Origin: Streptomyces katrae
GTDB taxonomy: Bacteria > Actinomycetota > Actinomycetes > Streptomycetales > Streptomycetaceae
NCBI RefSeq assembly: GCF_002028425.1
Contig: NZ_CP020042.1
Span: 1,736,001 to 1,800,000, forward strand
Direction: 5' to 3'
DNA length: 64,000 bases
The translations under genes and the position numbers were made by a program. Positions 49,085 to 57,528 of this stretch are shown one piece after another (the stretch's first letter is position 1; the number at the start of each line of letters is the position of its first letter). The notes below the pieces were generated by a model. That model did no database searches. It saw only the letters and a program-made list of their open reading frames with translations, and had not been told where the DNA came from.

Positions 49085-49144
49085 CCGTGCGTGAACCCGT
49101 GCGTGAACCCGTGCACGAGCCCGTGCGCGAACCCGCCCTCGAAC
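49085..49144. repeat. Five 12-bp tandem repeats upstream of the beta-helix gene
   Basis: The unit CCGTGCGTGAAC occurs twice exactly and three more times with one to four changes (CCGTGCACGAGC, CCGTGCGCGAAC, CCGCCCTCGAAC). It lies 41-100 bp before the beta-helix start, in the 229-bp divergent gap with hmgA. It may be an iterated protein-binding site. Confidence 0.8.
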
Positions 49145-49206
49145 CCGCGAACGCAGCTGCGAGCGCACGGCGAGCGCACCCGGCGGCCCTGGCCGGAAAG
49201 ACGGCG

Positions 49207-49250
49207 TTGACGTGCGGGTCGCGGAATCCTACTGTCGGCCATAGGATTCC
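49207..49250 (+). promoter_or_regulatory. hmgA promoter with overlapping operator
   Basis: TTGACG (49207-49212) and TACTGT (49230-49235) are 17 bp apart, a near-consensus housekeeping promoter. The -10 is overlapped by the perfect inverted repeat GGAATCCTA (49223-49231) / TAGGATTCC (49242-49250), with a 10-bp spacer. The site would block RNA polymerase when bound. The GntR/UTRA protein encoded after hmgA is a candidate ligand. Confidence 0.7.
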
Positions 49251-49273
49251 TTCGACGGAGCGGGAGCAGCCCC

Positions 49274-50587
49274 ATGAGTGAGCAGGCCAGGAAGACGGCG
49301 CAGGCGCTGGAGTACCTCACCGGCTTCGGCAACGAGCACAGCTCGGAGGCCGTGCCCGGCGCCCTCCCGCACGGCCGCAACTCCCCCCAACGCGCCCCCC
49401 TCGGCCTCTACGCCGAGCAGCTCAGCGGCAGCGCCTTCACCGAGCCCCGCCGCCACAACCGCCGCTCCTGGCTCTACCGGATCCGCCCCTCCGCCGCCCA
49501 CCCGGCCTTCACCCGCGTCGACAACGGCGCCCTGCGCACCGGCCCCTTCACCGAGACCGTGCCCGATCCCAACCGGCTGCGCTGGAACCCGCTGCCCGAC
49601 CCGGCCCCCGGCACCGACTTCCTGGCCGGCCTGTGGACCCTCGGCGGCAACGGCGACGCCACCCAGCGCACCGGTATGGCCGTCCACCTCTACTCCGCCA
49701 ACGCCGACATGACCGACCGGGTGTTCAGCGACTCCGACGGCGAGCTGCTGATCGTCCCCGAGCGCGGCGGCCTGCTGCTGCGCACCGAGCTCGGCCTGCT
49801 GTCCGCCGCCCCCGGCGAGGTGGCGCTCATCCCGCGCGGCGTCCGCTTCCGCGTGGAACTCCTGGACGGCGACGCGCGCGGCTACGTCTGCGAGAACTAC
49901 GGGCAGCCCTTCGAGCTGCCGGACCTCGGCCCGATCGGCGCCAACGGCCTGGCCGCCGCCCGCGACTTCCGGGCGCCGGTCGCCGCGTACGAGGACAGCG
50001 AGCGGCCGACCGAGGTGGTCAACAAGTTCTGCGGCAACCTCTGGGCCGCGACCTACGACCACTCCCCGCTCGACGTGGTCGCCTGGCACGGCACCCACGT
50101 CCCGTACGTCTACGACCTGCGGAAGTTCAACGTCATCGGGTCCATCAGCCACGACCACCCGGACCCGTCCATCTTCACGGTCCTGACCTCGCCCTCCGAC
50201 ACCCCGGGCCTGGCGGGCGTGGACTTCGTGGTGTTCGCCCCGCGCTGGCTGGTCGGCGAGGACACCTTCCGCCCGCCGTACTTCCACCGCAACGTGATGA
50301 GCGAGTACATGGGCCTGATCGAGGGCGCCTACGACGCCAAGGCCGAGGGCTTCGTGCCCGGCGGCGGCTCGCTGCACAACATGATGTCCGCGCACGGGCC
50401 GGACCGGGAGACCTTCGACAGGGCCAGCGCCGCCGAGCTCAAGCCGCAGAAGATCGACGACGGCCTGGCCTTCATGTTCGAGACCCGCTGGCCGATCACC
50501 GCCACCGCCCAGGCGGCCGGCGCGGACCACCTCCAGCGCGGATACGACGACGTCTGGGAGGGTCTCGAGCGGCACTTCCGCGCCTAG
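49274..50587 (+). CDS. hmgA: Homogentisate 1,2-dioxygenase
   Basis: This is a 437-residue enzyme of tyrosine/phenylalanine catabolism that opens homogentisate to maleylacetoacetate using Fe2+. Family-specific blocks are [19 protein letters not shown] at the N-terminus, [53 protein letters not shown], and the iron-ligand region [23 protein letters not shown] with a later [18 protein letters not shown] 49274 ([15 protein letters not shown]) lies 13 bp after CGGAGCGGGA. Transcription starts from the operator-overlapped promoter. The next gene on this strand encodes a GntR regulator, 71 bp downstream. Confidence 0.97.
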   Translation: MSEQARKTAQALEYLTGFGNEHSSEAVPGALPHGRNSPQRAPLGLYAEQLSGSAFTEPRRHNRRSWLYRIRPSAAHPAFTRVDNGALRTGPFTETVPDPNRLRWNPLPDPAPGTDFLAGLWTLGGNGDATQRTGMAVHLYSANADMTDRVFSDSDGELLIVPERGGLLLRTELGLLSAAPGEVALIPRGVRFRVELLDGDARGYVCENYGQPFELPDLGPIGANGLAAARDFRAPVAAYEDSERPTEVVNKFCGNLWAATYDHSPLDVVAWHGTHVPYVYDLRKFNVIGSISHDHPDPSIFTVLTSPSDTPGLAGVDFVVFAPRWLVGEDTFRPPYFHRNVMSEYMGLIEGAYDAKAEGFVPGGGSLHNMMSAHGPDRETFDRASAAELKPQKIDDGLAFMFETRWPITATAQAAGADHLQRGYDDVWEGLERHFRA

Positions 50588-50658
50588 TATTCCCCTGCCC
50601 CCGCACCGCTCAGCCTGCCGCCCCGACCGGGACGCCAGCCCCGTACGGAGAACCACCC

Positions 50659-51408
50659 GTGACCGCCTTCGCCCCCGACTCCCTGGTACTGAACCGGAAG
50701 CTGCCCCTCTGGTACCAGGTGTCCCAGTCGCTCCGCGCCTCGATACTCGGCCGCACCCCGGACGCCTCGCTGCGCCTGCCGACCGAGGAACAGCTCGCCG
50801 AGCACTACGGGGTGAGCGTGCTGACGATGCGCCAGGCGCTCAAGGAGCTCGAGGGCGAGGGGCTCATCAGCCGGCACCGGCGGCGCGGCACGTTCATCGA
50901 GCCGGGCGCCCGCCGCAGCGCCCCGGTGCGGCTGCTCGGCTCGGTCGACGCGATCGTGGCCCAGCAGTCGGGCGAGCGGACGACGGTCCTCGGCCATGAA
51001 CGGACGCCGGTGTCCGGGGAGCTGCTGGAGCACTTCCCGGACCTCCCGGAGGTGGTCACCTACCGCCGCCTGCGGCGCGACGGGCAGAGCGGGGAGCCCA
51101 CGAACTGGGCGGAGAACGCGGTGCGCCCGGAGCTCGCCGAGGCGGTGGACCTCGCCGACCTGGAGCGCTGGCCGATGACCAAGGTGCTGCGCGACGTGGT
51201 CGGCGTGCGGATCAGCCGGATCACGGACACCGTCGAGGCGCGCCTGGCCGACCCGGAGACGGCCGAACTGCTCCAGGTTCCCCTGCTGAGCCCGATCCTG
51301 CACTACACGGGCGTGACGTACGGGGAGGACGGGCGGGTGGTCGACGTGGCCCGGATCCGGTACCGGGGCGACCGGTTCTCCTTCACCGTCACCGTCGACG
51401 CGCCCTGA
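50659..51408 (+). CDS. GntR family regulator with UTRA domain
   Basis: This is a 249-residue HutC/FarR-type regulator. LPLWYQVSQSLRASILGR...LPTEEQLAEHYGVSVLTMRQALKELEGEGLISRHRRRGTFI is the winged helix (residues 15-77). The C-terminal UTRA fold (VVTYRRLRRDGQSGEP...TDTVEARLADPETAELLQVPLLSPILHY) binds a small effector. GTG 50659 follows CGGAGAACCACCC. Its place directly after hmgA on the same strand suggests control of homogentisate breakdown through the palindrome at 49223; this is untested inference. Confidence 0.9.
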   Translation: MTAFAPDSLVLNRKLPLWYQVSQSLRASILGRTPDASLRLPTEEQLAEHYGVSVLTMRQALKELEGEGLISRHRRRGTFIEPGARRSAPVRLLGSVDAIVAQQSGERTTVLGHERTPVSGELLEHFPDLPEVVTYRRLRRDGQSGEPTNWAENAVRPELAEAVDLADLERWPMTKVLRDVVGVRISRITDTVEARLADPETAELLQVPLLSPILHYTGVTYGEDGRVVDVARIRYRGDRFSFTVTVDAP

Positions 51409-51426
51409 GCGGACGGCGGCGGCCGC

Positions 51427-51600
51427 CTACTTCTGCTGCTGCTCGTTCTCCTCGGTCGCGCGCTCGCCCTCGGCCTGGGAGGGCGTGGTGCGCACCGTCC
51501 GGGCGTGGTGGCTCTGCTGGAACTGCTTCTCGTCCATGTCCTCGTCGAGCCGCTCTCCCTCGGCCTGCGAGGGGGTCGAATACTCGTCGTACTGACTCAT
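51427..51600 (-). CDS. Small acidic protein with duplicated TPSQAEGER motif
   Basis: This is a 57-residue hydrophilic, Glu/Gln-rich protein (MSQYDEYS...EENEQQQK) with no hydrophobic core, probably disordered. The nonamer TPSQAEGER appears exactly at residues 9-17 and again at 39-47, separated by a His-His segment. It is convergent with the GntR gene. Function unknown. The repeated motif suggests two identical docking sites. Confidence 0.7.
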   Translation of the reverse strand: MSQYDEYSTPSQAEGERLDEDMDEKQFQQSHHARTVRTTPSQAEGERATEENEQQQK

Positions 51601-51717
51601 GGCCGACTCCTCGGTCGGGACGGATACGTACGTACGTGACGGACGCGTACATAAGGAGCGTAACGCTTCGGCCGGGACACGGCCCGGCCCTGGCCGGCCG
51701 TCGCTACCATCTGCCGG

Positions 51718-52872
51718 GTGAGCGAAGACGTACCCCTGCTGGACGATCTGATGCCCTGGTCCGTGAGCGGCCTGCGCCTGGGCCGCGCCTGGGTCGCGGC
51801 CCCCGATCCGGCCACGCTGCGCGCCCGCTGGACGGCCCTGACGGGGGCCGAAGGGCCGGAGCGCGAGAGGCTGTTCCGCCCGAGCCGGACCCGTACGCCG
51901 TCCGCCGGCGCGGCCGCCCTGCCGGGGCAGCGCTCGGCCACTTCCCGCTTCGCCGACGACCCCGGCCCCTTCCCGGACCCGGTACGGGTGCTCCGCGCGC
52001 CCTTCGACGAGCAGTGGCTGCTGCCCGACCAGCGGCTCATCGACGCCGCCCGCCCCGAGCTGTGGCGGGTCCTGGACGGGCAGCAGCTGTTCCTGCTGGA
52101 GAACCCGGGCCTGCTGGTCACCGCCCACCTCCCGGCCGGCCGGCTCGGCCGGATCCGCCCGCTGCACCGGCGCCCGGGCGGCGCCGAGGCGAACCTCGCG
52201 CCCGGGCTGGCGGCCCTGCTGGGCGGGCGTTACGGCGGCTGGGTCACCCCGGAGGACGTGCTCTGCTGGATCCTCGCCGCCGGCCGCCCCGGGCCCCGGG
52301 GGTACGAGGTCCCGCTCACCGCCGACCCCGAGCGCTGGCGGGCCGGGGTGGAGCTGGGCCACCGGCTGCTCACCGTCCAGCTGCGCGGGGCGCGCGGCGG
52401 GGAGCCGCCGCGGCTGCCCGGCGGGCGGCGGCCCTACGTCCGGGCGGCGGTGACGGCCTGGCCGCGGGAGCTCGGGTACGACCCGGAGACCGAGACGCTG
52501 ACGATCGGGGACGGGGCGGTGTCCCCCGTCCCGGCCGGGGCGTGGGAGTACGAGGCGCAGGGCGTGCGGGTGCTGGAGTCCTGGTTCGCCGCCCGCAGCG
52601 CGCACCGGGAGCCGCAGGCGCGGGGCCTGGACGGGTTCGGCCCGGCGGAGTGGCCACCGGCCTGGACCTCGGAGCTGCCGGCCCTGGTGACCACCCTGGC
52701 CCTGCTGGCCGGCCTGGCGCCGGAGCGGGCGGCGTTCACTCCCGGGCCGCCGCTCCCGCCGGCCGAGCTGGCGGCCGCCGGGGTGCTGCCCCCGCCCCGC
52801 TGGTCGCGCCGCCCGGCGTCGGTCCTGGACCACCAGGAGGAGGGCCCGGGGGGCCAGTTCGCCCTGCTGTGA
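51718..52872 (+). CDS. Orphan type ISP restriction/modification specificity-like protein
   Basis: This is a 384-residue soluble protein. FDEQWLLPDQRLIDAARPELWRVLDGQQLFLLENPG, GYEVPLTADP, and the late GAWEYEAQGVRVLESWFAARSA...LDGFGPAEWPPAWTSELPALVTTLALL resemble the target-recognition (C-terminal) region of single-chain type ISP restriction enzymes. There the EYxxxGxxVLxxW and W...LTxEL patterns recur. Neither methylase motifs (NPPY) nor helicase or nuclease motifs are present, and no partner gene is adjacent. GTG 51718 is the first good start. From memory, streptomycetes carry this as a conserved stand-alone gene. Its real function is unknown. Confidence 0.6.
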   Translation: MSEDVPLLDDLMPWSVSGLRLGRAWVAAPDPATLRARWTALTGAEGPERERLFRPSRTRTPSAGAAALPGQRSATSRFADDPGPFPDPVRVLRAPFDEQWLLPDQRLIDAARPELWRVLDGQQLFLLENPGLLVTAHLPAGRLGRIRPLHRRPGGAEANLAPGLAALLGGRYGGWVTPEDVLCWILAAGRPGPRGYEVPLTADPERWRAGVELGHRLLTVQLRGARGGEPPRLPGGRRPYVRAAVTAWPRELGYDPETETLTIGDGAVSPVPAGAWEYEAQGVRVLESWFAARSAHREPQARGLDGFGPAEWPPAWTSELPALVTTLALLAGLAPERAAFTPGPPLPPAELAAAGVLPPPRWSRRPASVLDHQEEGPGGQFALL

Positions 52873-52932
52873 GCCCGGCCCCCGGGCGGGCTGCGTACCG
52901 CCGGCGCCGCGCGGGGGCGGCCGGGCAGGCGG

Positions 52933-53883
52933 CTACGGGACGGGTGCGAGCGGTACCTGTACGGACACCGGGACGGTCTCCGTGTGGCCATTGGCGTCCA
53001 GGGCGTCCGTCAGGAAGGTCCGGGTGGCTGCGGTGAAGCGGCAGCCGACGACGGCGAGGCCGCACACCCGGTAGCGGACGACCACGGGCGCGCTGCCACC
53101 CGCCGGGATCGCGCCCACCGTCTGCGGGACCGGTCCGAGCCGGGTGGTCCCGGGGCCCGTGGGGAGGGCGTCGGTCAGTTCGACCCCGAAGGCGTCGCCG
53201 GGGCCGGTGTTGCGGATCCGGAACTCCACGCTCAGGGTGCGGGTGACGTAGTTGCCGATCCCGCCCCAGTAAGCGCGCTGGGTGACGGCGACCTGCGGCT
53301 GGAGGATGCTGAGGTTCCCGGTCAGGTTCAGGCTCCACAGCCTGCCGGTGCCGGTGGTGGCGTCGGAGGTCACCGTGAAGCTTCCGGTGCCGGAGGCGCC
53401 GCGGTAGGCGTTCCCCGGGGTGGAGTTCGGTACGACGCTCCAGGTGCCGCTGCCCGACACGGTGGTGCCGTTGTACGTGAGGCCGGGCGAGGTGCAGGAG
53501 CCGGCGGTCAGGGCGAGGGTCAGGGAGCCCCGTGCGTTGCTCAGGACGACCTGGCCGTCGCCGGGGAGCGCGGCCGACGCGGCCCCGACCCGGAAGGGCA
53601 GGCTGACGTCCAGCTGGGAGGCGAGCGAGGAGAAGACGCCCGGGTTGAGCGCGGCACCGCCCGTCAGCTGCCGGGTGTCGGTGAGCGGCCCCGAGGGGCA
53701 CCCCGCCGAGCCGGTCACGACGCCCGTCGAGCCGGAGGCGTTCACGCCCAGCGGGTCCGGGGCCCGGCCCGCCGCCCCCGCCGGGACGGCGGCCGTGGGC
53801 ACGAGGGCGGCCAGCAGCAACGTCAGGACGACCGCCGTGCGGCGGAGGGCGGAGCGTGGACGCGGTGCGGTCGTGGCTCTCAT
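52933..53883 (-). CDS. Secreted beta-rich protein of unknown function
   Basis: This is a 316-residue exported protein. Residues 1-38 form a long signal peptide (RRTAVVLTLLLAALVPTAAVPAGAAG). The mature part is Thr/Ser/Gly-rich with beta-strand patterns (GQVVLSNARGSLTLALTAG, GSGTWSVVPNSTPGN, LNLTGNLSILQPQVAV). The C-terminal part (VEFRIRNTGPGDAFGVELTDALPTGPG...GGSAPVVVRYRVCG) resembles conserved-repeat (DUF11-like) domains. Four or more cysteines may form disulfides. No catalytic motif is seen. It is divergent from the CoA-transferase gene. Confidence 0.78.
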   Translation of the reverse strand: MRATTAPRPRSALRRTAVVLTLLLAALVPTAAVPAGAAGRAPDPLGVNASGSTGVVTGSAGCPSGPLTDTRQLTGGAALNPGVFSSLASQLDVSLPFRVGAASAALPGDGQVVLSNARGSLTLALTAGSCTSPGLTYNGTTVSGSGTWSVVPNSTPGNAYRGASGTGSFTVTSDATTGTGRLWSLNLTGNLSILQPQVAVTQRAYWGGIGNYVTRTLSVEFRIRNTGPGDAFGVELTDALPTGPGTTRLGPVPQTVGAIPAGGSAPVVVRYRVCGLAVVGCRFTAATRTFLTDALDANGHTETVPVSVQVPLAPVP

Positions 53884-54011
53884 TGCGGCACCCCTTCTGA
53901 CGGCTCGGCGGAGGACGCCCACGCACTTTACGCACCGGATCCGGACATTCCCGGGCATGCGGGCTGCGCAGACGGGTGACAGACCCCGCTTCCACCCGGT
54001 AGGCAGGGCTC

Positions 54012-55211
54012 ATGGCAGCCACCGAACCCCTCCCCCTGTCCGGTCTCACCGTCGTCGCCGTCGAGCAGGCCGTCTCCGCCCCCTTCGCCACCCGTCAGCT
54101 CGCCGACCTCGGAGCGCGGGTGATCAAGGTGGAACGCCCCGACGGCGGCGACTTCGCCCGGGCCTACGACACCGCCGCCCGGGGGCTGGCCTCGCATTTC
54201 GTCTGGGCCAACCGGGGCAAGGAGTCCCTCGCGCTGGACCTGAAGGACCCGCGCGGGCTGGAGGTGCTGCACGCGCTGCTCGACGGGGCCGACGTGTTCG
54301 TGCAGAACCTCGCGCAGGGCGCCGCCGCCCGGCTCGGGCTCGACGCGGCCGCGCTGTGCGCCCGCTACCCGCGGCTGGTGGCCGTGGAGATCTCCGGCTA
54401 CGGCGCCGGGGGCCCGTACGCCCACAAGCGGGCCTACGACATGCTCGTGCAGTGCGAGGCGGGGCTGGTCTCGGTGACCGGGACTCCGGAGCGGCCCGTG
54501 AAGGCGGGGATCCCGGCGGCCGACATCGCGGCCGCCATGTACGCCTTCTCGGGGGTGCTGGCGGCGCTGCTGCGGCGCGGGACGACGGGGCGCGGCGGGC
54601 CGGTGGAGATCTCGATGCTGGAGTCGCTCGCCGAGTGGATGGGGCATCCGCTGCACCACACGGTGCACGGCGGGGAGCAGCCCGCGCGGACGGGTCTGGC
54701 GCACGCGGTGATCGCCCCGTACGACGCGTACGCGACGGCCGACGGGGACCGGGTGCTGCTGTCGGTGCAGAACGACCGCGAGTGGGGCCGGCTGGCGCGC
54801 GAGGTGCTGGAGCGGCCGGAGCTGGCCGGGGATCCGGCGTACGCGACGAACGCGGCCCGTACCCGGGGGCGGGAGGAGACGGACGCGGTGGTGGCCGGGG
54901 TGCTCGGCAAGCTCTCGGCCGACGAGGCGGTGGAGCGGCTGGAGGCGGCCGGGATCGCCTGTGCGCGGCTCAACTCGGTGGCGCAGCTGGCCGGACACCC
55001 GCAGCTGGCGGCGCGGGACCGCTGGCGGGAGGTGGGGTCACCGGCGGGCCCGCTGCGGGCGCTGCTGCCGCCGATCGGGCTGCCGGGCGGCCCGGAGGCG
55101 GTGATGGGTGCGGTGCCTGCGCTCGGCGAGCACACCGACGCCCTGCTGCGCGCCCTGGGGATGACGGACGCGCGCATCGCCGAACTGCGCGGGGACGGTG
55201 TGATCGCCTGA
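54012..55211 (+). CDS. CaiB/BaiF (class III) CoA-transferase
   Basis: This is a 399-residue family III CoA transferase. It opens with LSGLTVVAVEQAVSAPFATRQLADLGARVIKVERPDGGDFAR, contains NRGKESLALDLKDPRG, and has the expected catalytic Asp within KRAYDMLVQCEAGLVSVTG. LEAAGIACARLNSVAQLAGHPQLAARDRW closes the small domain. It moves CoA between carboxylic acids. No ligase or dehydrogenase partner is adjacent, so the acid is unknown. It is divergent from the secreted-protein gene across 128 bp. Confidence 0.92.
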   Translation: MAATEPLPLSGLTVVAVEQAVSAPFATRQLADLGARVIKVERPDGGDFARAYDTAARGLASHFVWANRGKESLALDLKDPRGLEVLHALLDGADVFVQNLAQGAAARLGLDAAALCARYPRLVAVEISGYGAGGPYAHKRAYDMLVQCEAGLVSVTGTPERPVKAGIPAADIAAAMYAFSGVLAALLRRGTTGRGGPVEISMLESLAEWMGHPLHHTVHGGEQPARTGLAHAVIAPYDAYATADGDRVLLSVQNDREWGRLAREVLERPELAGDPAYATNAARTRGREETDAVVAGVLGKLSADEAVERLEAAGIACARLNSVAQLAGHPQLAARDRWREVGSPAGPLRALLPPIGLPGGPEAVMGAVPALGEHTDALLRALGMTDARIAELRGDGVIA

Positions 55212-55327
55212 GGCCGGGGCGCCGGGGGATCCGGCGCGGCGTACGCCGGAGGACGCCGGGTGAAGGGACGGGGCCGGGGTGCAGCCGGACGGGCCGGCTG
55301 CGCTACGGGGACGGTCGCCGGGGGCGG

Positions 55328-55597
55328 TTACCCGCGACGGCTGCCGAAGAGGGTGCGCCGCAGCCTGCGCAGCGGTGCGAACAGCGCGACGCGCGCGCTC
55401 CGGCTCCGCTGGACGTGGGTGTGGTCGCGCGAGGTGAGCTCGCGCATCAGCAGGGTCGCCTCGGCCACTTCGTGGCGCGGGGCGGCGGGTCCGCCCAGCA
55501 CGGCGAGGTGGCGGTCGAGGCGCGAGCTGACCGCGCTGCTCCCGCAGGTGATGGCAGGCACGCGGGGCGGCCTGCTGCGCATTGCTATCTGTTCCAT
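55328..55597 (-). CDS. Small hypothetical protein
   Basis: This is an 89-residue basic protein starting MEQIAMRSRPPRVPAITCGSS. It has a helical middle (VSSRLDRHLAVLGGPAAPRHEVAEATLLMRELTSRDHTHVQ) and an Arg-rich tail (LFAPLRRLRRTLFGSRRG). The composition and codon bias fit a real gene, but no family is recognised. The 272-bp gap to the kinase gene (55598-55869) has unusually AT-richer sequence around 55660-55740, probably divergent promoters. Confidence 0.55.
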   Translation of the reverse strand: MEQIAMRSRPPRVPAITCGSSAVSSRLDRHLAVLGGPAAPRHEVAEATLLMRELTSRDHTHVQRSRSARVALFAPLRRLRRTLFGSRRG

Positions 55598-55869
55598 GTC
55601 TCTCCCCACCCGTACGAGGGCACCCGGCCCGGGCAGGGTAACCCTATCGCCTGCACAATGTCCTCGGGTATCCCGGTGGTGTGAATTACCCCTGTGAGTA
55701 CGGGTAGTTGACGATTACTCAGCGGAGTCGGCCGTTACTCTCCGTGCGAGAAAGGGCACTTGGGAACACGCTCGGTGAGCAGCTCGCGGAGTGTCCGTCA
55801 CGACGGGGGCCGCCGGGGCCCCGCTGCGCTAACTTGGAGTGATCACCCGGTGACGCAAGGGGGGATCGC

Positions 55870-57528
55870 GTGAGTGCGAACGAAGGCGCAGAGTCCGGGC
55901 GTGTCATCGCCGGGCGGTACCGGCTGCTCGGTCCGCTGGGCCACGGCGGCATGGGCGTGGTGTGGCGGGCCCGCGACGAGGTGCTGGCCCGGGAGGTCGC
56001 CGTCAAGGAGGTGCGCGCCCCCGCCGGGCTGGACGCGGCCGAGGCCGCGCGGCTGTACCGGCGGCTGGAGCGGGAGGCCTGGGCCGCGGCCCGGGTCTCG
56101 CACCGCGGGGTGGTCACCGTCTACGACGTGGCCACCGAGGAGGGCCGGCCGTGGATCGTGATGGAGCTGGTGCGCGGGCTCTCGCTGGCGGAGGTGCTGG
56201 AGGCCGAGGGGCCGATGACCCCGCAGCGGACCGCGCACCTGGGCGAGCAGGTGCTGGCGGCGCTGCGCTCGGCGCACGAGGCGGGGGTGCTGCACCGGGA
56301 CGTGAAGCCCGCCAACGTCCTGGTCGCCAATGACGGGCGGGTGGTGCTGAGCGACTTCGGGATCGCGAGCCTGGCGGGAGCCGCGCCGCTCACGATGACC
56401 GGCGAGGTGATGGGCTCCCCCGAATTCCTCGCGCCGGAACGGGCGTTGGGGCGCGAGCCCGGTCCGGAGTCGGACCTGTGGTCGCTCGGGGTGATGCTGT
56501 ACGCGGCCGTGGAGGGGGTCTCGCCCTTCCTGCGGGACAGCCCGGTGGCCACCCTGGAGGCCGTGGTGGACGCGGAACCGCCCCCGGCGCGCCGGGCCGG
56601 GCCGTTGGAGCCCCTGCTGGCGGGGCTGCTGCGCAAGGACCCCGCCGCGCGGCTGCCCGCCGCCGAGGCCGCCCGGATGCTGCGGATCATCGGCGCGGGC
56701 GGCGCCGTACGGGACCCGGGCGGGCCGGTGTGGGATCCGGCGGCGCCGACGGTGGCGGCCGGGCCGTACCCCGGGGACCGCGGGACGGGGCCGGTCCCCT
56801 CGGCGCCCCTGCCCGCTGAACCGCGGGAGCGGGGCGGGAGCGGGGCGGGCGTGGTGCTGGCCGTCGCTGCCATCGCGCTGCTGGCGGTGCTGGCCCTGCT
56901 GGTGTGGCTGCTGCTGCGCGACACCGGGGGCGGGAGCGGGGCGGGCGGGAGCCCCGTGGTGACGGAGCGGCCCTCGCCGTCCACGTCCGCGCCGTCCTCG
57001 GATCCGGCCTCCCCGTCCGGGTCCGCGACCACCGGGCCCGCGCAGAACGTCACGCTGTACGTGCACACCCTGCGCGCCGCCTACGCCGGGAGCTGCCCGC
57101 CGCCGGCGACCGGCACGCCTTCGTTCACCGGCACGATCGAGGTGGCCGTGGTGCCCGCGGTGGTGGAGTACCGCTGGGCCAGGCTCGACGGCTCCACGTC
57201 CGCGGAGCCGTGGCAGAGCATCACGTACGAGGAGGGCGGGCCGAGGACCCGTCAGCTGAACCACGACGAGCCCGTGGGGGAGGCGGGCGGGAGCGTACAG
57301 GACGCGGTACGGCTGGAGGTGCGCGCGCCGCAGCTGAAGACCTCGGCCTGGCTGGAGTTCTCCGTGGCGTGCGCGCAGCAGACCCCGACGGCCGGGGCCT
57401 CCTCCCCCGCTCCCGCGAGCCCCTCGGGGACGCCCTCGGGGACGCCGGTGCCGGCACCCGGGGGGCCGACGCCGGCGGGGAGCCCGGTGGCCGGCCCTCA
57501 GGCCGCGCCGCTGAACACCGGGAGGTAG
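55870..57528 (+). CDS. Serine/threonine protein kinase, membrane-anchored (PknB-like)
   Basis: This is a 552-residue kinase. Residues 17-280 are the kinase domain: GHGGMG nucleotide loop, Lys46 (VAVKEV), HRDVKPANV with catalytic Asp144, DFG at 162-164 and GSPEFLAPE in the activation segment. After a Pro-rich linker, residues about 325-350 are one membrane helix (VVLAVAAIALLAVLALLVWLL). The outside part is a beta-rich domain with paired cysteines (GSCPPPATGTPSF... FSVACAQQ), not PASTA repeats, ending in a Pro/Ser-rich tail. The last 31 bp overlap the convergent esterase gene. Start GTG 55870. Confidence 0.93.
   Translation: MSANEGAESGRVIAGRYRLLGPLGHGGMGVVWRARDEVLAREVAVKEVRAPAGLDAAEAARLYRRLEREAWAAARVSHRGVVTVYDVATEEGRPWIVMELVRGLSLAEVLEAEGPMTPQRTAHLGEQVLAALRSAHEAGVLHRDVKPANVLVANDGRVVLSDFGIASLAGAAPLTMTGEVMGSPEFLAPERALGREPGPESDLWSLGVMLYAAVEGVSPFLRDSPVATLEAVVDAEPPPARRAGPLEPLLAGLLRKDPAARLPAAEAARMLRIIGAGGAVRDPGGPVWDPAAPTVAAGPYPGDRGTGPVPSAPLPAEPRERGGSGAGVVLAVAAIALLAVLALLVWLLLRDTGGGSGAGGSPVVTERPSPSTSAPSSDPASPSGSATTGPAQNVTLYVHTLRAAYAGSCPPPATGTPSFTGTIEVAVVPAVVEYRWARLDGSTSAEPWQSITYEEGGPRTRQLNHDEPVGEAGGSVQDAVRLEVRAPQLKTSAWLEFSVACAQQTPTAGASSPAPASPSGTPSGTPVPAPGGPTPAGSPVAGPQAAPLNTGR

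Noticed and set aside
46948..49380. N-terminal extension of the beta-helix protein through the 12-bp repeats
   Set aside because: It would place over 100 residues before a clear signal peptide and overlap the hmgA promoter.
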